Positions 3,529 through 5,383 of a stretch of 5,383 bases of DNA are shown here, piece after piece; position 1 is the first letter of the stretch; each line of letters starts with the position of its first letter. The translations under genes were made by a program, and so were the position numbers. The notes beneath the pieces were generated by a model that worked only from the letters and a program-made list of their open reading frames with translations, did no database searches and was not told the DNA's origin. Location of the stretch: positions 1-5,383 of the forward strand of contig JAEUAC010000374.1 of the NCBI GenBank assembly GCA_019695455.1, in the 5' to 3' direction. This stretch comes from Methylorubrum extorquens. GTDB taxonomy: Bacteria; Pseudomonadota; Alphaproteobacteria; Rhizobiales; Beijerinckiaceae.

Positions 3529-5383
3529 TCAGCGGTAGGCCGCGGCCTGCAGTTCGAACAGGTCGGCGTAGCGACCGCGGGCGGCGACCAGCTCCGCGTG
3601 CGAGCCGCTTTCCAGCACGGCCCCGCCGTCGAGCACGACGATGCGGTCCGCGCGGCGCACGGTCGAGAAGCGGTGCGAGATGAGGATGGCGGTCCGGCCG
3701 GCCGCGAGGTCGCCGAAGCGCGCGAACACCTCCGCCTCGGCCCGGGCGTCGAGCGCGGCCGTCGGCTCGTCGAGGATCAGGATCGCGGCGTCCCGCATGT
3801 AGGCGCGTGCGATCGCGACCTTCTGCCATTCGCCGCCGGAGAGCTCGACGCCGTCCTCGAAGCGGCGTCCCAGGCGCTGGTCGTAGCCGCCCGCGAGCTT
3901 CGCGACGACGCCGTCGGCCAGCGCCCGCGTGGCCGCGTCGGCGATGCGCGCCTCCTCCTGCCGCGCCTCGATCCGGCCGATCGCGATGTTGTCGCGGGCC
4001 GTGAAGTCGAACCGGACGAAGTCCTGGAAGATCACGCCGATGCGCGAGCGCAGCGCCTCGAGGTCGTAGTCGCGCAGGTCGTGGCCGTCGAGGAGGATGC
4101 GGCCCTCGGTCGGTTCGTAGAGGCGGGCCAGGAGCTTCACGATCGTCGTCTTGCCGGCCCCGTTCTCGCCGACGAGCGCCACGACCTCGCCCGCCCCGAT
4201 GGCGAGGTCGAGATGGCGCACGGCCCACCTGTCCGCGCCGGGATAGCGGTAGCCGACGGATTCGAAGACGAAGCCGTCGCGGATCGGCTCCGGGAAGGGG
4301 CGCGGCCGATCGGGCGAGCGGATCGCTGGCACGACCGTGAAGAAGGAGAACAGGTCGTCGAGGAACTGCGCCTGGCCGGCGAGCTGCGAGGCGCCGAGGA
4401 GCAGGCCCTCGACGAGCGTCCTCAGCCGCAGGAAGGCGCCGGACAGGAAGGCGAGGTCGCCGACCGTGAGGTCGCCCGCGACGGTGCGCCAGACGATGAC
4501 GAGGTAGGACGCGTAGTAGGCGAGGGTGCCCAGCGTGGCGAAGGCGCCGCCCCAGCCCGCGCGCGCGACCGCGAGCCGGGTGTTCTCGCCGAACATGCGC
4601 TGCGCCACGAGCCGGAAGCGGCCGGAGAGGAAGTCGTTCAGGCCGAAGAGCTTCACCTCCTTGGCGCTCTCCGCGCCCGCGCCGAGATAGCGGAGGTAGT
4701 CGAGCTCGCGCCGCTCGGGCGAGCGGGAATAGGCGAGGCGGTAGCCGCGGCGGTTGAAGTGCAGCTCGTTCAGGAAGGCCGGCACGAGCGCGAGCACCAG
4801 CAGCACCACGAGCCAGGGCAGGAAGGCGACGATGGCGGCCGCGAGGGTCAGCGCCGTGATGAGGTCCTGCCCCTGGCCGAGCAGCTGGCCCACGAGGTTG
4901 GCGCGCCAGGCGACCTGCCGGCGCGCCCGCTCCAGCCGGTCCTGGATGCCCGAATCCTCGAACTGCGCGAGGTCGAGCGTCGCCGCATGCGCCATGAGGC
5001 GGAGCGTCGTCGCGTTGCTGGTCAGCTCCGACAGGATGCCGTCGACGAGCGTCGTCGCCCGGCCGAGGAGGTCGGACAGGATCGCGAGCCCGAGCTCGAT
5101 CGCGACGAGGATCGTCACGTGGCGCAGGACGGGATCGTCCAGCCAACTCCCGGCGGTCGGCGTCGCGGCGCCCCGGCCCGCCACGACGGCGTCGATCACG
5201 AGCTTCGCGACGTAGAGCATGAGCGCCGGCAGCGCCGCCCGGGCGAGGCGGAGACCGATGCTCGCCGTCGTCAGGCCGGGGCTCGCCGCCCACGCCATGC
5301 GGAACAGGGCCGGCAGGTGCCGGAGCGCGCCGAAGCGGCTCGCCCGGGTCCCGGGGGTTTCGGTGGTCGACGGCGCGGGCAGG
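3529..5383 (-). CDS. ABC exporter half-transporter, membrane domain fused to ATPase (5' end cut by window edge)
   Basis: This is a fused ABC-type exporter subunit that would work as a homodimer or heterodimer in the inner membrane; the substrate is unknown. Numbering is from the internal ATG at 5298. The membrane domain fills about residues 1-300, with hydrophobic spans such as LPALMLYVAKLVIDAVV, HVTILVAIELGLAIL and TLAAAIVAFLPWLVVLLVLAL. The ATPase has all motifs: Walker A GENGAGKTT (377-385), Q-loop Q425, signature LSGGE (486-490) followed by WQK, Walker B ending D510 with catalytic E511, and switch H542. It ends at TGA 3529 after the usual GRYADLFELQAAAYR. The frame stays open to the right edge with family-like residues (FGALRHLPALFR) before that ATG and no other start codon, so the true start lies outside. 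It would be an active pump by its motifs. The next gene downstream is 85 bases away. Confidence 0.95.
   Translation of the reverse strand, partial: LPAPSTTETPGTRASRFGALRHLPALFRMAWAASPGLTTASIGLRLARAALPALMLYVAKLVIDAVVAGRGAATPTAGSWLDDPVLRHVTILVAIELGLAILSDLLGRATTLVDGILSELTSNATTLRLMAHAATLDLAQFEDSGIQDRLERARRQVAWRANLVGQLLGQGQDLITALTLAAAIVAFLPWLVVLLVLALVPAFLNELHFNRRGYRLAYSRSPERRELDYLRYLGAGAESAKEVKLFGLNDFLSGRFRLVAQRMFGENTRLAVARAGWGGAFATLGTLAYYASYLVIVWRTVAGDLTVGDLAFLSGAFLRLRTLVEGLLLGASQLAGQAQFLDDLFSFFTVVPAIRSPDRPRPFPEPIRDGFVFESVGYRYPGADRWAVRHLDLAIGAGEVVALVGENGAGKTTIVKLLARLYEPTEGRILLDGHDLRDYDLEALRSRIGVIFQDFVRFDFTARDNIAIGRIEARQEEARIADAATRALADGVVAKLAGGYDQRLGRRFEDGVELSGGEWQKVAIARAYMRDAAILILDEPTAALDARAEAEVFARFGDLAAGRTAILISHRFSTVRRADRIVVLDGGAVLESGSHAELVAARGRYADLFELQAAAYR

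Noticed and set aside
3497..5293. Long minus-strand open frame (598 codons) overlapping the ABC transporter gene
   Set aside because: Its translation is dominated by Arg, Pro, Gly and Ala with no domain, whereas the overlapping frame has a complete set of ABC motifs. It is a GC-bias shadow.
5296..5298. ATG as the start of the ABC transporter
   Set aside because: The frame stays open to the window edge and encodes plausible transporter residues (ALRHLPALFR) before this ATG, so the start is most likely outside.

Overview
The window is very GC-rich with compact gene spacing. The gene types and protein style suggest an alphaproteobacterium of the order Hyphomicrobiales, most probably Methylobacteriaceae. 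This rests on the short PilZ protein typical of that group, the BrnA-like small protein, the small lineage-type orphan proteins and a CtrA-like site. It was judged by reading, without any database search. I see no rRNA, tRNA, CRISPR array, insertion sequence or phage gene, and no gene-free stretch longer than about 180 bases.

Left part (1-1593, all on the minus strand). Reading leftwards, a DUF2256 zinc-ribbon-like protein is followed by a PilZ domain protein. Then comes a two-gene redox operon: a gluconate 2-dehydrogenase subunit 3-like protein, then the FAD-dependent GMC oxidoreductase that runs off the left edge. The stop of the small subunit overlaps a GTG start of the GMC gene (GTGA), so the two products are probably made together as subunits of one membrane-linked dehydrogenase.

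Middle (1774-3443). Two small plus-strand genes encode a 55-residue Lys/Arg/Glu-rich protein and an 82-residue BrnA/DUF4415-like protein with a ribbon-helix-helix C-terminus and no BrnT toxin gene beside it. They converge, across a strong GC hairpin, on a minus-strand GNAT acetyltransferase whose start is ambiguous. A 75-residue orphan protein is divergent from the acetyltransferase and has a structured leader. It converges on a 109-residue helical orphan protein, and a perfect 10-bp inverted repeat contains both stop codons. The 109-residue gene carries a good CtrA-box match upstream.

Right part (3529-5383, minus strand). A fused ABC exporter half-transporter (membrane domain plus ATPase) has all nucleotide-binding motifs intact and is cut at its 5' end by the window edge.

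Most of the window looks like ordinary chromosomal sequence. The points worth a second look are the CtrA-like site before the 109-residue orphan, the ambiguous acetyltransferase start (a well-spaced ribosome site feeding a 7-codon ORF across a C4 run), the mirrored stop codons in a bidirectional terminator, and the orphan BrnA-like gene with its basic partner.
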